A stretch of DNA of 64,000 nucleotides from assembly GCF_011516635.5 (NCBI RefSeq), contig NZ_CP096255.1, positions 1,178,001 through 1,242,000 on the forward strand, read 5' to 3'. This document shows, in pieces, positions 17,562 through 26,511 of the stretch (positions within the stretch are counted from its first letter, which is position 1; each line of letters starts with the position of its first letter). The DNA is from Bradyrhizobium barranii subsp. apii (GTDB lineage Bacteria > Pseudomonadota > Alphaproteobacteria > Rhizobiales > Xanthobacteraceae). The translations under genes were made by a program, and so were the position numbers. The notes below the pieces were generated by a model, which saw only the letters and a list, made by a program, of their open reading frames with translations, searched no databases and was not told the origin of the DNA.

Positions 17562-18272
17562 ATGAGTTTTCCGATGACCGCCATGATCGACATCGCCGCC
17601 GCGAAAAAGACCTTTACGATGCACCTGCAGGGCGGCATCGAGCTGCCTGTCGTCAGCGGCGTGACCTTCCACGTCAACCCCGGCGAATGCGTCGTGCTGT
17701 CCGGGCCGTCCGGCGCCGGCAAGTCGTCGATCCTGAAGATGATTTTTGGCAACTACCGCTGCGACTCCGGCCGCATCGGCATCCGCCATCGCGGCGCGGT
17801 GGTCGATCTCGCCACCGCCGAGCCGCGGCAGGTGCTCAACATCCGCCGCTCCACGATCGGCTATGTCAGCCAGTTTTTGCGGGCGGTGCCGCGTGTTGCG
17901 ACCATTGACGTCGTCGCGGAGCCACTGATCGTGAACGGCCTGGCACGCGCTGAGGCGCAGCAGCGCGCCGGCGAGTTGCTGTACCGCCTCAACATCCCTG
18001 AAAGGCTCTGGCAGCTGCCGCCCGCGACTTTCTCCGGCGGTGAACAGCAGCGCGTCAACATCGCGCGCGGCTTCATCTCGGAGCTGCCGATCCTGCTGCT
18101 GGACGAGCCGACCGCTTCGCTCGATGCCGCCAACCGCGCCGTCGTGGTCGATCTGGTCGCCGAGAAGAAGCGCCAGGGCGTCGCCATGGTCGCCATTGTC
18201 CATGACGACGAAATCCGTCATTTGATTGCCGACCGTATTGTTGACGTCACCAGCTTTGCCGCCGCCGCCTGA
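17562..18272 (+). CDS. phnL: C-P lyase ABC protein PhnL
   Basis: A 236-residue ABC-type ATPase paralogous to PhnK. Walker A is GPSGAGKSS, the signature is FSGGEQQRVNIARGF, Walker B is ILLLDEPTASLD and the H-loop is AIVHDDEIR. PhnL joins the C-P lyase complex with PhnK. It lies 10 bases after phnK and 5 before phnM. Confidence 0.94.
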   Translation: MSFPMTAMIDIAAAKKTFTMHLQGGIELPVVSGVTFHVNPGECVVLSGPSGAGKSSILKMIFGNYRCDSGRIGIRHRGAVVDLATAEPRQVLNIRRSTIGYVSQFLRAVPRVATIDVVAEPLIVNGLARAEAQQRAGELLYRLNIPERLWQLPPATFSGGEQQRVNIARGFISELPILLLDEPTASLDAANRAVVVDLVAEKKRQGVAMVAIVHDDEIRHLIADRIVDVTSFAAAA

Positions 18273-18277
18273 AGGAA

Positions 18278-19441
18278 ATGGAAATGAACGCCAAGCCGAA
18301 GGACACAGTGATCGCCAACGCCAGGATCGTGCTGGCTGACCGGGTGATCGAACAGGGCTGGCTCGCTCTCGCGGATGGACGCATCGCCGAGATCGGCGAG
18401 GGCAGGGCCCCCGCGGGTGCGGAGGATGCCGGCGGCGACCTCATCATGCCCGGCCTGATCGAGCTCCACACCGATCATCTCGAAGCGCATTACGTGCCGC
18501 GCCCGAAAGTGTTCTGGAATCCGGTCGCCGCCGTCATCTCCTATGACGGCCAGCTTGCGACTTCAGGCATCACCACTGTGTTCGACTCGCTCCGGGTCTG
18601 GCGCGAGGACGGCGCCGAGGAAGTCGACGGCCGCGCCGGCGTGCTCGCCGCCGCGATCACGACCGCGCGCGATGCCAGCCTGCTGCGCGCCGACCACTTC
18701 CTGCATCTGCGCTGCGAAATCCCGATGCCGAGCGTGGTCGAGGAAGCCAAGGAGCTGATCGACCGTCCCGACGTCAAGCTGATGTCGCTGATGGACCACA
18801 CACCCGGCCAACGCCAGTTCCGCGACGAGGTCAAGCTGCGCGACTATTACCGCGGCAAGGGCGGCGGCAAGACCGATGCCGAGCTCGACGAGCTGTTCGC
18901 GAAGCGCTTCGAGTATCAGAAGCTCTATGCCGCGACCAACATGCGCGAGATCGTGTCGCTTGCGCACAAATACAACATTCCGCTGGCAAGCCATGACGAC
19001 ACCACCGAGGAGAACGTTGTGGACGCCGTGCGCGATGGCGTTTCGGTGGCGGAATTCCCGACCACGCTGGAGGCCGCGCGCGGCCTGCATCAGGCCGGCA
19101 TCGACATCCTGATGGGTGCGCCGAACGTCGTGCGCGGCGGCTCGCACTCCGGCAACATCGCCGCGGTCGATCTCGCCCGCGAGGGCCTGCTCGACATCCT
19201 GTCGTCGGACTACATCCCGTCCAGCCTCCTGATGGCCGCGCTGCAATTGCCGGAGCATGTGCCCGCGATCAGCCTTCCGGCGGCGGTTCGGACCGTGACG
19301 AAGGCGCCGGCCGAGGCGGTTGGCCTGTCGGATCGTGGCGAGGTCGCGATCGGCAAGCGCGCCGACCTGATCCGCGTGCATGTCGCAGGCGACGTTCCCG
19401 TGGTCCGCAGCGTCTGGCGCGAAGGAAACCGCGTCGCATGA
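18278..19441 (+). CDS. phnM: RPPn triphosphate diphosphatase PhnM, operon copy
   Basis: A 387-residue amidohydrolase converting alpha-D-ribose 1-methylphosphonate 5-triphosphate to the 5-phosphate plus pyrophosphate. Metal motifs are ELHTDHLEAH near residue 64, SLMDHTPGQRQ, PLASHDDTTEEN and [15 protein letters not shown] 18278 or 18284 could be used. It overlaps phnN by ATGA. This is the orthodox PhnM; compare the divergent copy at 3425-4618. Confidence 0.95.
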   Translation: MEMNAKPKDTVIANARIVLADRVIEQGWLALADGRIAEIGEGRAPAGAEDAGGDLIMPGLIELHTDHLEAHYVPRPKVFWNPVAAVISYDGQLATSGITTVFDSLRVWREDGAEEVDGRAGVLAAAITTARDASLLRADHFLHLRCEIPMPSVVEEAKELIDRPDVKLMSLMDHTPGQRQFRDEVKLRDYYRGKGGGKTDAELDELFAKRFEYQKLYAATNMREIVSLAHKYNIPLASHDDTTEENVVDAVRDGVSVAEFPTTLEAARGLHQAGIDILMGAPNVVRGGSHSGNIAAVDLAREGLLDILSSDYIPSSLLMAALQLPEHVPAISLPAAVRTVTKAPAEAVGLSDRGEVAIGKRADLIRVHVAGDVPVVRSVWREGNRVA

Positions 19442-20034
19442 GCGAGACCGCGACCATGGCACACGATGAGGCCAGCGGGATCGGACCCGGGCGGCTCGTG
19501 CTCGTGGTCGGTCCCAGCGGCGCCGGCAAGGACACGCTGTTGCGGCTCGCACAGGCGGCCTGCGTCGACGATCGCGACATCGTCTTTCCGCGCCGCGTCG
19601 TGACGCGCGAATCCTCCGAAGCCGAAGACAACATGGCGATGAGCCAGGACGAATTTCGCCGCGCGCGCGAGCACGGCGATTTCGCCGTGCATTGGGAAGC
19701 GCATGGTCATTCCTACGCTCTTCCGCTCGAAATCAACGATGACATCCTTGCCGGCCGGGCCGTCGTCGCCAATGTCTCGCGCACGGTGATCGGCGCGCTG
19801 CGCCAGGCCTATGCCAACGTCGTCGTGGTCGCGATCACGGCGCAGCCGGACGTGCTGGCGCAGCGGCTTGCCGCCCGGGCCCGGCACAGCGACGGCAATA
19901 TCGCAGATCGCCTCGCGCGCAGCGTCGACGACGCATCGGCCAATGCCGATGTCACCATCCTCAACGCGGGCAGCGCGGACTATCACAGCCGCCAGCTCGT
20001 GCGTGTGATCAGGAACGAAGGCTGGCACGAATAG
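19438..20034 (+). CDS. phnN: Ribose 1,5-bisphosphate phosphokinase PhnN
   Basis: A 198-residue guanylate-kinase-like enzyme that phosphorylates ribose 1,5-bisphosphate to PRPP, recycling the sugar of the C-P lyase pathway. P-loop VGPSGAGKDT lies near residue 24; PRRVVTRESS and HWEAHGHSYALP form the substrate region. The start overlaps the phnM stop. Confidence 0.93.
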   Translation: MSETATMAHDEASGIGPGRLVLVVGPSGAGKDTLLRLAQAACVDDRDIVFPRRVVTRESSEAEDNMAMSQDEFRRAREHGDFAVHWEAHGHSYALPLEINDDILAGRAVVANVSRTVIGALRQAYANVVVVAITAQPDVLAQRLAARARHSDGNIADRLARSVDDASANADVTILNAGSADYHSRQLVRVIRNEGWHE

Positions 20035-20056
20035 CCGGCGCAACAAGGAGAACGGA

Positions 20057-20668
20057 ATGTCGGTGATTGAAACGGTCGAACAGCTGGAGGCCATCTACGG
20101 TGCCGTTGGTGACGCCTCGACCGTGAAAGTCGCCGACCACGTTACCCCGCTCTACCGCATCTTCATCGAGAAGGCGCCGTTTGCTGCGCTCGCCACCATC
20201 GGACCGGAAGGCATCGACTGCTCGCCGCGCGGCGATCTCCCCGGCTTCGTCCGCATCCATGATCCGAAGACGCTGATGCTCCCGGATCGCCGCGGCAACA
20301 ACCGGGTCGATTCCTTGCGCAACATCGTGCGCGATCCCAGGGTGTCGCTGATGTTCCTGATCCCCGGTTCCGGCAACGCGGTGCGGGCCAACGGCCGCGC
20401 TTGTCTCTCCGTCGATCCCGAGCTGCTCGCCTCGTTCAAGGTCGAGGGTAAGGCGCCGCGCAGCGTCATGGTGATGAATGTGGACGAAATCTATTTCCAG
20501 TGCGCCCGCGCCATCGTCCGCTCCGACCTCTGGAATCCCGACAAGCGGATCGATCCGAAGACGCTGCCGACGCCCGGCCAGATCCTCGCGGAAATGAGCG
20601 AGAACAAGGTCGGCGGCGCCGAGTACGACCGCATCTGGCCCGAGCGTGCTGCTGCGACGATGTGGTGA
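20057..20668 (+). CDS. Pyridoxamine 5'-phosphate oxidase-like flavin-binding protein
   Basis: A 203-residue split-barrel FMN-binding protein of the PNPOx-like group (MSMEG_1061 type). FAALATIGPEGIDCSPRGDLPGFV and LPDRRGNNRVDSL are the recognisable parts. It follows phnN by 22 bases with AAGGAGA before ATG 20057, so it is the probable last gene of the lyase operon. Its role in phosphonate use is unknown. Confidence 0.8.
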   Translation: MSVIETVEQLEAIYGAVGDASTVKVADHVTPLYRIFIEKAPFAALATIGPEGIDCSPRGDLPGFVRIHDPKTLMLPDRRGNNRVDSLRNIVRDPRVSLMFLIPGSGNAVRANGRACLSVDPELLASFKVEGKAPRSVMVMNVDEIYFQCARAIVRSDLWNPDKRIDPKTLPTPGQILAEMSENKVGGAEYDRIWPERAAATMW

Positions 20669-20677
20669 TCTTTTTCT

Positions 20678-20830
20678 TACCCTCTCCCCTTGTGGGAGAG
20701 GGTGGCTCGCCGCGAAGCGGCGAGACGGGTGAGGGGTATCTCTCCGCGAACTCATCTCTCAATCGGCATGCGCGGAGAGATACCCCTCATCCGGCGCTTC
20801 GCGCCACCTTCTCCCACAAGGGGAGAAGGA
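20678..20830. repeat. Palindromic spacer repeat at the operon end
   Basis: CCTCTCCCCTTGTGGGAGAG on the left pairs with TTCTCCCACAAGGGGAGAAG on the right, with inner arms GGTATCTCTCCGCG and CGCGGAGAGATACC. It lies between convergent genes and can act as a terminator. Confidence 0.75.
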
Positions 20831-20851
20831 AAGGCGGCACCATCTTCGCTC

Positions 20852-21583
20852 CTAGTTAAACGCCATCCCGCCGCTCAGCGCGATGGTCTGCCCGGTCATG
20901 TAGGCATTGTCGACCAGCAGCATCACGGCTTTCGCCACCTCCTCCGCCGTGCCGAAGCGGCCGAGCGGGATACGGCTGACGAGCCCGGGCTGCCCGCTCA
21001 TCATGTCGGTCTCGATCAGCGACGGAGCTACCGCGTTGACGGTGATGCCTTCCTTCACCAGCCGCGCTGCATAGCCGCGCGTGAGACCCTCCATGCCGGC
21101 CTTGGATGCATTGTAGTGCGGACCGATCGAGCCGGCACCGCGCGCCGCGCCCGAGGAGATGTTGATGATGCGGCCCCATTTCCGTGCGCGCATCTCCGGC
21201 AGCACCGCCTGCGTGCACAGGAAGGCGGATTTCAGGTTGACGAGGATGGTGCGGTCGAAGTCGTCCTCGGTGAGATCGTCGACGCCGCGCGTGATGGCGA
21301 TGCCGGCATTGTTGACGAGGATGTCGATCGGTCCGAGCCCGGCCGTGACGCGCTCGACAATTGTAGCCACGGCGTCGCGCTGCGAGACGTCGGCGGCAGC
21401 GACAATGGCGCGTCCGCCTTGCTTGCCGATTTCGCCTGCCAGCTTTTCGGCCTGCCCGATCTGCTCCCGGCAGTTGATCGCCACCGCCGCGCCTGATGCG
21501 GCCAGGGCCCGACAGACGGCTGCGCCAATCCCGCGCGAGCCGCCGGTGACGAGCGCGGTGCGCCCCTTCAGATCATCCGCCAT
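20852..21583 (-). CDS. SDR oxidoreductase, 3-oxoacyl-ACP reductase-like
   Basis: A 243-residue classical short-chain dehydrogenase. The cofactor site is TGGSRGIGA near residue 14, NNAG lies near 90 and the catalytic YNASK near 156, with Ser in INISSGAA. It resembles FabG but no fatty-acid genes are near. ATG 21583 was chosen; the frame is open upstream to 21940 but nothing there looks coded. Confidence 0.85.
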   Translation of the reverse strand: MADDLKGRTALVTGGSRGIGAAVCRALAASGAAVAINCREQIGQAEKLAGEIGKQGGRAIVAAADVSQRDAVATIVERVTAGLGPIDILVNNAGIAITRGVDDLTEDDFDRTILVNLKSAFLCTQAVLPEMRARKWGRIINISSGAARGAGSIGPHYNASKAGMEGLTRGYAARLVKEGITVNAVAPSLIETDMMSGQPGLVSRIPLGRFGTAEEVAKAVMLLVDNAYMTGQTIALSGGMAFN

Positions 21584-21975
21584 GTCCGGATCTCCCAAAT
21601 TGTCTGTTTTGACGTTGCGCGAGCGTACCATGCCCGCCGCCCGCGCCTGTTGAACTCGTCGCGAGATGAATCCGTCTGTTGGTGCTTGCGCCGGGAGAAG
21701 CGCGCCAGCGCGCTCGTGCCAAATATGGATAGCCATTTCATTGACCGAACGCGCCAATCGCTCGATATTCGCAGCATCGAAACTGCTCCTCGAGCTTGAT
21801 GCCGCGATATGAGAACCGATCACCAGCGTAACCTTGACGACATGCATGCGTGCATGACGCGGCGCTGTTTCTCGGCGGCAACAGGCGCCTGTTGTTGTTG
21901 CTGATCGTCTCCTAGCAACCTCCCACAGCACAAATCCCACGACAGGAACGCCGAAATTCCGGCGAACGAGCAGTC
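21584..21975. other. Gene-free stretch between divergent genes
   Basis: About 390 bases with no credible gene. The extended SDR frame runs through most of it but its translation is arginine/serine-rich and unlike protein. Promoters for both neighbours must lie here; I see no clear palindrome. Confidence 0.5.
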
Positions 21976-22197
21976 ATGTCCCAGACACAGTCGAACGCCT
22001 ACATCATTGAAATCCAGGACCGCGCCGCCGGCATCATCACAAGGGATGAGCGCGGCTTCCGCTTCTTCTCCTCGGAGCGCCTGTTCGACAGCCTCGAAGG
22101 CCGCCAGTTCCGGTCGGCGCGCGAGGCCGAACGCGCAGCCCGTGCGGTGTTTTCGGAGCGGAGCCGCCGCGCCAATTCCTCACTCTTCGCCAACTGA
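21976..22197 (+). CDS. Small conserved-type protein, unknown function
   Basis: A 73-residue protein, MSQTQSNAYIIEIQDRAAGI onward, with a charged C-terminal helix (REAERAARAVFSERSRR). The ATG is followed by well-behaved codon use, and the gene lies 22 bases before ssuA on the same strand. No domain recognised. Confidence 0.55.
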   Translation: MSQTQSNAYIIEIQDRAAGIITRDERGFRFFSSERLFDSLEGRQFRSAREAERAARAVFSERSRRANSSLFAN

Positions 22198-22219
22198 ACC
22201 TGACGCAAAGGACCGCAAC

Positions 22220-23172
22220 ATGATTGCACGACGACATATCCTGACCGCAGCGCTTCTCCTCGCAACCGCCCTGGCCGCACCCGCACGCGCCGAGGACAAG
22301 CCGGCGGAAATCCGCATCGGCACCCAGAAGGGCGGCTTCTTCCCGGCGGTACGCCAGCGTCAAACGCTCGAAAATGCCTTCAAGCCGCTGGGCATCGAGG
22401 TCAAATGGATCGACTTCCAGTTCGGTCCGCCGCTGCTTGAGGCGATCAACGTCGGCAGCGTCGATTTCGGCTTCGTCGGCGACACGCCGCCGATCTTCGC
22501 GCAAGCTGGCGGCGCAAAAATCAGTATGTCGCGGCGGTGAAGTCCGAGGGCGACAACCAGGCGATCATCGTGCCGAAGGATTCGCCGATCAAGACGCTGG
22601 CCGATCTCAAAGGCAAGCGCGTCGCCTTCGGTAAGGGATCGAGCGCGCACAATCTCCTGGTCGCCTCGCTCGAAAAGGCCGGCCTGTCCTGGTCCGACAT
22701 CACGCCCGCGCCGCTCGCGCCGGCCGATGCGACGGCGGCCTTCGTGAAGGGCTCGGTCGACGCCTGGTCGATCTGGGATCCCTATCTCGCGCTCGCCGAA
22801 TTGAAGGAGAACGCGCGCGTTCTCGTCTTCGACAAGGACGTGCACAAGCCGAACGCCTACTACATCGCCAACACCGACTTCGTCGAGAAATATCCGTCGC
22901 TGGTGGCAAAGCTCAACACGACCTTCGCCTCCGAAGGCAAGTGGGCGGAGCAGCATCACGAGGAGGTCTCAAAGGCGCAGGCCGAGGCGACCGGCGTCGA
23001 CATCGAAGCTGTCAGGCGCTTCGTCCACCGCTCCGTCTACAGCGTGGTGCCGCTCGACGCCGAGGTGATCAGGACGCAGCAGGCCGTCGCCGACCGTTTT
23101 GCAAAGCTCGGCCTGATCCCGAAGCCGGTCAACGTTTCCGACATCGTCTGGAAGTGGACGCCGGGGTCGTAA
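22220..23172 (+). pseudogene. ssuA: ssuA-like sulfonate-binding protein, frameshifted
   Basis: A periplasmic aliphatic-sulfonate/taurine-type binding protein. A signal peptide (MIARRHILTAALLLATALAA) is followed by IRIGTQKGGFFPAVRQRQTL and VDFGFVGDTPPIFAQA. At 22520-22522 the frame breaks; adding one C (ATCAG to ATCCAG) restores AKIQYVAAVKSEGDNQAIIV and the normal 317-residue protein ending WKWTPGS. As given, the first frame stops at 22540. No SsuB or SsuC genes are adjacent. May be a real deletion or a sequence error. Confidence 0.85.
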
Positions 23173-23191
23173 GATGAGGCTAGGAAGACGT

Positions 23192-23277
23192 CGTCATGCC
23201 CGGGCTTGTCCCGGGCATCCACGTTGTTCGTCCCGAATAGCTAGACGTGGATGGCCGGGACAAGCCCAGCCATGACG
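23192..23277. repeat. Palindromic spacer repeat
   Basis: CGTCATGCCCGGGCTTGTCC is matched in reverse by GGACAAGCCCAGCCATGACG, with an inner pair ATCCACGT / ACGTGGAT. It lies between the convergent ssuA and hydrolase genes, as a likely terminator. Confidence 0.7.
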
Positions 23278-23306
23278 CCCGTGGAGGCTGTCTTCTATCT
23301 AAACCC

Positions 23307-24089
23307 TCAGCCCGTCAGCGCGGCCAGCAATTCATCCGGGCGTTCGGCCATGATCATGTGGCCCGCGCCCGGCACCACGACGGTCTTCGCATGCGGGATC
23401 GCCGCGGCGAGCGCCTTGCCCGCCTTCGCCGGTGTCATCATGTCGCGTTCGCCGAGGATGAGCGTTGTCGGCACTTTCACGCTCGCGGCAGCAGTCAGCG
23501 CATTCTCGTAAGCATTGCAGGCCGACAAATCCCTGAACAGCACGCCGGGCTCGCAAGACTTCAGCATCGCCTGCGCGCCGCCATGCATCCACAGGCCCGG
23601 CGCGAGGCTGCCGCCGAGCTCGGCGTTGAAGCCGAGGCCCCAGATCGACACCATGTCGTTGGCGTCCTGCGAGTTGGCTTCGGCCGCTTTCAGGAGATCC
23701 GGGCCGACCGTCATGGTCGCGGCGGTGCCGATCAGGCTCAGCGCGGACACCTTGTCGGGATGACGCGCGGCCGTCTCCAGCGAGATCAGCGATCCCATGG
23801 AATGGCCGATCAGGTGCGCCTTCGCCACGCCCGCCGCGGCGAGCAATGCCGCCGTCCAGTCCGCCATCTCGGCGATCGTTGACAGCGAAGGTCCGGCCGT
23901 GCGGCCGTGGCCGGGCAGGTCGGGCGCCAGCACGGAAAATCCGTGATGGGCGAACCAGCGCGTATGCAGCGCCCAGGTCGAGTGGTCGAAGCCGGCGCCG
24001 TGGAGGAAGGCGACGGCGGGCAGGGACTTGTCGAACTCGCGGCCACCGTTTGCGACAAACACCTCGGCGCCGTTGACAGTGAGCTTCAT
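23307..24089 (-). CDS. Alpha/beta hydrolase
   Basis: A 260-residue alpha/beta-hydrolase. The oxyanion region is FLHGAGFDHSTW, the nucleophile elbow is GHSMGS near residue 97, the acid lies in LILGERDMMTPA and the base in GAGHMIMAERP. It begins 4 bases after metY and is probably cotranscribed with it. Substrate unknown; size and motifs resemble small ester or lactone hydrolases. Confidence 0.85.
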   Translation of the reverse strand: MKLTVNGAEVFVANGGREFDKSLPAVAFLHGAGFDHSTWALHTRWFAHHGFSVLAPDLPGHGRTAGPSLSTIAEMADWTAALLAAAGVAKAHLIGHSMGSLISLETAARHPDKVSALSLIGTAATMTVGPDLLKAAEANSQDANDMVSIWGLGFNAELGGSLAPGLWMHGGAQAMLKSCEPGVLFRDLSACNAYENALTAAASVKVPTTLILGERDMMTPAKAGKALAAAIPHAKTVVVPGAGHMIMAERPDELLAALTG

Positions 24090-24093
24090 GGTG

Positions 24094-25389
24094 TCAGACC
24101 TTTTGCGAGATGCGCAGCGCCTGCGCAAGATCGTCGATGATGTCGCTTGCCGTCTCGATGCCGACCGACAGCCGCACCAGCTCCTCGCCGATGCCGGCGG
24201 CCTTGAGCTGTTCGGCATCCATCTGCTGATGCGTGGTCGAGGCCGGGTGGATCACCAGTGTCTTGGCGTCGCCGACATTGGCGAGATGGCTGATCATGCG
24301 CAGCGATTCGATGAATTTTCGGCCGGCGGGTCGGCCGCCCTTGATGCCGAAGGAGACGATCGAGCCGGCGCCGCGCGGCAGCAGCGTTTTTGCGAGCTGA
24401 TAGTCGGTGTGGTCCTCCAGCGAGGGATGCAGGACCCAATCGACGGCCTTGTTCGACTTCAGCGCCTCCAGAACCAGATGCGTGTTCTGGATGTGCCGGT
24501 CCATGCGCACACCGAGCGTCTCCACGCCCTGCAAGAGCTGGAACGCGTTGGTCGGGGACAGGCAGGCGCCGAAATCGCGCAGGCCCTCGGTGCGCGCGCG
24601 CATGATGAAGGCGCTCGTGCCGAACTGTTCGTCGAAAACGATGCCGTGATAACCGCCATAGGGCTCGGTCAGCACGCCGAACTTTCCGGAGCTGCGCCAG
24701 TCGAACCGGCCGCCGTCGACGATGGCGCCGCCGATCGCGATGCCGTGGCCGCCGATCCATTTGGTTGCCGAATGCATCACGATGTCGGCGCCTAACTCGA
24801 TGGGACGGCTGAGATAGGGCGTGGCAAACGTATTGTCGATCAGCAGCGGAATCTTTGCCTCATGCGCGATCGCCGCGACCTTCGGAATGTCCAGCACCTC
24901 GAGCCCGGGATTGCCGATGGTCTCGCCGATCACGAGCCGGGTGTTCGGCCTGATCGCCGCACGGAACGCGTCGAGATCGCGCGGCTTGACGAAGGTCGTG
25001 GTGATGCCGAAACGCGGCAGCGTGTGCGCCAGCAAATTGATGGTGCCGCCATAGAGCGAGCTCGACGCCACGATATGGTCGCCGGCATTCAAAAGCGTCG
25101 CGATGGCCAGATGCAGCGCGGCCATGCCGCTTGCGGTGCAGATCGCGCCGACGCCGCCTTCGAGCGCCGCGAGCCGCTCTTCCAGCACACCGGTGGTCGG
25201 ATTGGAGATGCGCGTATAGATGTGGCCGGCGCGCTCCAGATTGAACAGCGCGGCGGCGTGGTCGGAATCCTGGAACACATAGGACGTGGTCTGGTAGATC
25301 GGCACCGCGCGGGCGCCGGTCGCGGGATCCGGATGCTGGCCCGCGTGCAGGCTCAGGGTCTCGAAGGCTGGCGGTTTCGGCGCGGGCAT
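24094..25389 (-). CDS. metY: O-acetylhomoserine sulfhydrylase (aminocarboxypropyltransferase)
   Basis: A 431-residue PLP enzyme of the Cys/Met metabolism family making homocysteine from O-acetylhomoserine and sulfide or methanethiol. Recognisable parts are [20 protein letters not shown] at the N-terminus, [20 protein letters not shown], the PLP lysine in [11 protein letters not shown] and the C-terminal RLSVGIE. The long insertion and length fit MetY rather than MetB. Proximity to an ssuA-like gene suggests sulfur assimilation. Confidence 0.93.
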   Translation of the reverse strand: MPAPKPPAFETLSLHAGQHPDPATGARAVPIYQTTSYVFQDSDHAAALFNLERAGHIYTRISNPTTGVLEERLAALEGGVGAICTASGMAALHLAIATLLNAGDHIVASSSLYGGTINLLAHTLPRFGITTTFVKPRDLDAFRAAIRPNTRLVIGETIGNPGLEVLDIPKVAAIAHEAKIPLLIDNTFATPYLSRPIELGADIVMHSATKWIGGHGIAIGGAIVDGGRFDWRSSGKFGVLTEPYGGYHGIVFDEQFGTSAFIMRARTEGLRDFGACLSPTNAFQLLQGVETLGVRMDRHIQNTHLVLEALKSNKAVDWVLHPSLEDHTDYQLAKTLLPRGAGSIVSFGIKGGRPAGRKFIESLRMISHLANVGDAKTLVIHPASTTHQQMDAEQLKAAGIGEELVRLSVGIETASDIIDDLAQALRISQKV

Positions 25390-25572
25390 GCGTGGCCTCG
25401 TTGGTCGGTCGGCGGAGGCGGCCGTTGTGCCACAAAATGGCGGGGAACGTCAGCCCATTGACAGCGCCGGGCGGCGGCTCGCAGCGCGCAGTGTGATGCG
25501 AGCCGTGGCCGCAGCGTCAGTGCGCTCCCTCGCCCCGTTCTTACGGGGAGAGGTGAAGCGGCACCGTCCGCG

Positions 25573-26382
25573 CTATCCAACATTCCCGCGTATCGCCTGC
25601 TCGATGATTCGCGCCTCCCGCAGCAAAATCTCCGCAACCTCCTGCTCGCGGCGCGGGCCGAGCCTCGTCCGAACGGCGGAGACGGTGATCGCCGCGGCAG
25701 GCTGTCCGTCCGGGGTCTTGATCCAGGTGGAGATCGATTTCGTGCCCTGCACGAGGCCGATCTCCCTCATGCCGTACCCCAACCGTCTCGCGGCGGTGAT
25801 CTGGCCGAGCACCGTCGCGACGTCGGTCCGGTAGGCCCCGAATCGCTTCTCGTTGGCCGCGACGATTTTTCGCGCGTCCTGCGCCGGCATCGCGGCGAGG
25901 ATGGCGACGCCTGCACTGCTGACGCCGAGCGGCCGGCGCGCACCGACCTCGATCGACAGCACCTGAATCGGATAGATGCCAATCCTGCGGTCGACGCACA
26001 GCGTATCGTTGCCGGTCCGCACCGTCAGGAACAGCGTGTCGCCGATCTCAGTGGAGGCACGCCGCAGCGACGGATTTGCCGCGACCAGCAGCCGCGACGG
26101 CCGCGGGCGTGCAAGTGCGAGCTCCGGCACCTGGTTGCCGATCGCGTAGCGGCCTGTTCGCTCGTACCGTTCGACGATGCCTTCCTCGATCAGCACGTGG
26201 ACGATGCGATGCACGGTCGGGCGGGTGAGGCCGGTCGCGCGTACGACCTCGGCCAGCGGCACCCCGTCTTCGCGGCCTGCGGCAAGAATACGCAGCACCG
26301 CAAGCGCGCGCCGGATCGCCTGCGCGCCCTGTCGCGGCTCTGCCGTTCCGCCGGCGGATCTTGCGGAGTTCGTCTTGTCCAT
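25573..26382 (-). CDS. IclR-family transcriptional regulator
   Basis: A 269-residue IclR regulator. The winged HTH (VPLAEVVRATGLTRPTVHRI) precedes an effector domain with GDTLFLTVRTG, RPLGVSSAGVAILAA and GMREIGLVQGTKSIS. ATG 26382 lies inside a 21-bp palindrome, so autorepression is likely. It diverges from a Bug-type receptor gene and the catabolic operon behind it, which it probably controls. A GTG at 26409 is a less likely start. Confidence 0.88.
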   Translation of the reverse strand: MDKTNSARSAGGTAEPRQGAQAIRRALAVLRILAAGREDGVPLAEVVRATGLTRPTVHRIVHVLIEEGIVERYERTGRYAIGNQVPELALARPRPSRLLVAANPSLRRASTEIGDTLFLTVRTGNDTLCVDRRIGIYPIQVLSIEVGARRPLGVSSAGVAILAAMPAQDARKIVAANEKRFGAYRTDVATVLGQITAARRLGYGMREIGLVQGTKSISTWIKTPDGQPAAAITVSAVRTRLGPRREQEVAEILLREARIIEQAIRGNVG

Positions 26383-26394
26383 ATTATGGACAAG
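26374..26394. promoter_or_regulatory. Perfect palindrome over the IclR start codon
   Basis: CTTGTCCATA and TATGGACAAG are perfect reverse complements around one base. The ATG of the regulator (minus strand) lies within the left arm. The position suits an IclR operator that blocks its own expression; direct evidence is lacking. Confidence 0.6.
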
Positions 26395-26511
26395 AACGCC
26401 ACAATTCACTCGACAGGTAAAGCGCTCATCTGGAGATTGCGCCGCGATCGAGCGCCATGCGCGACGTCACGGCATTCGATATGGAATTGGAAGCGCCGCC
26501 GGGAGGTTAAC

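Noticed and set aside
16739..18272. phnK and phnL as nickel/peptide or lipoprotein ABC exporters
   Set aside because: Order within phnGHIJKLMN and tight coupling identify them as C-P lyase proteins.
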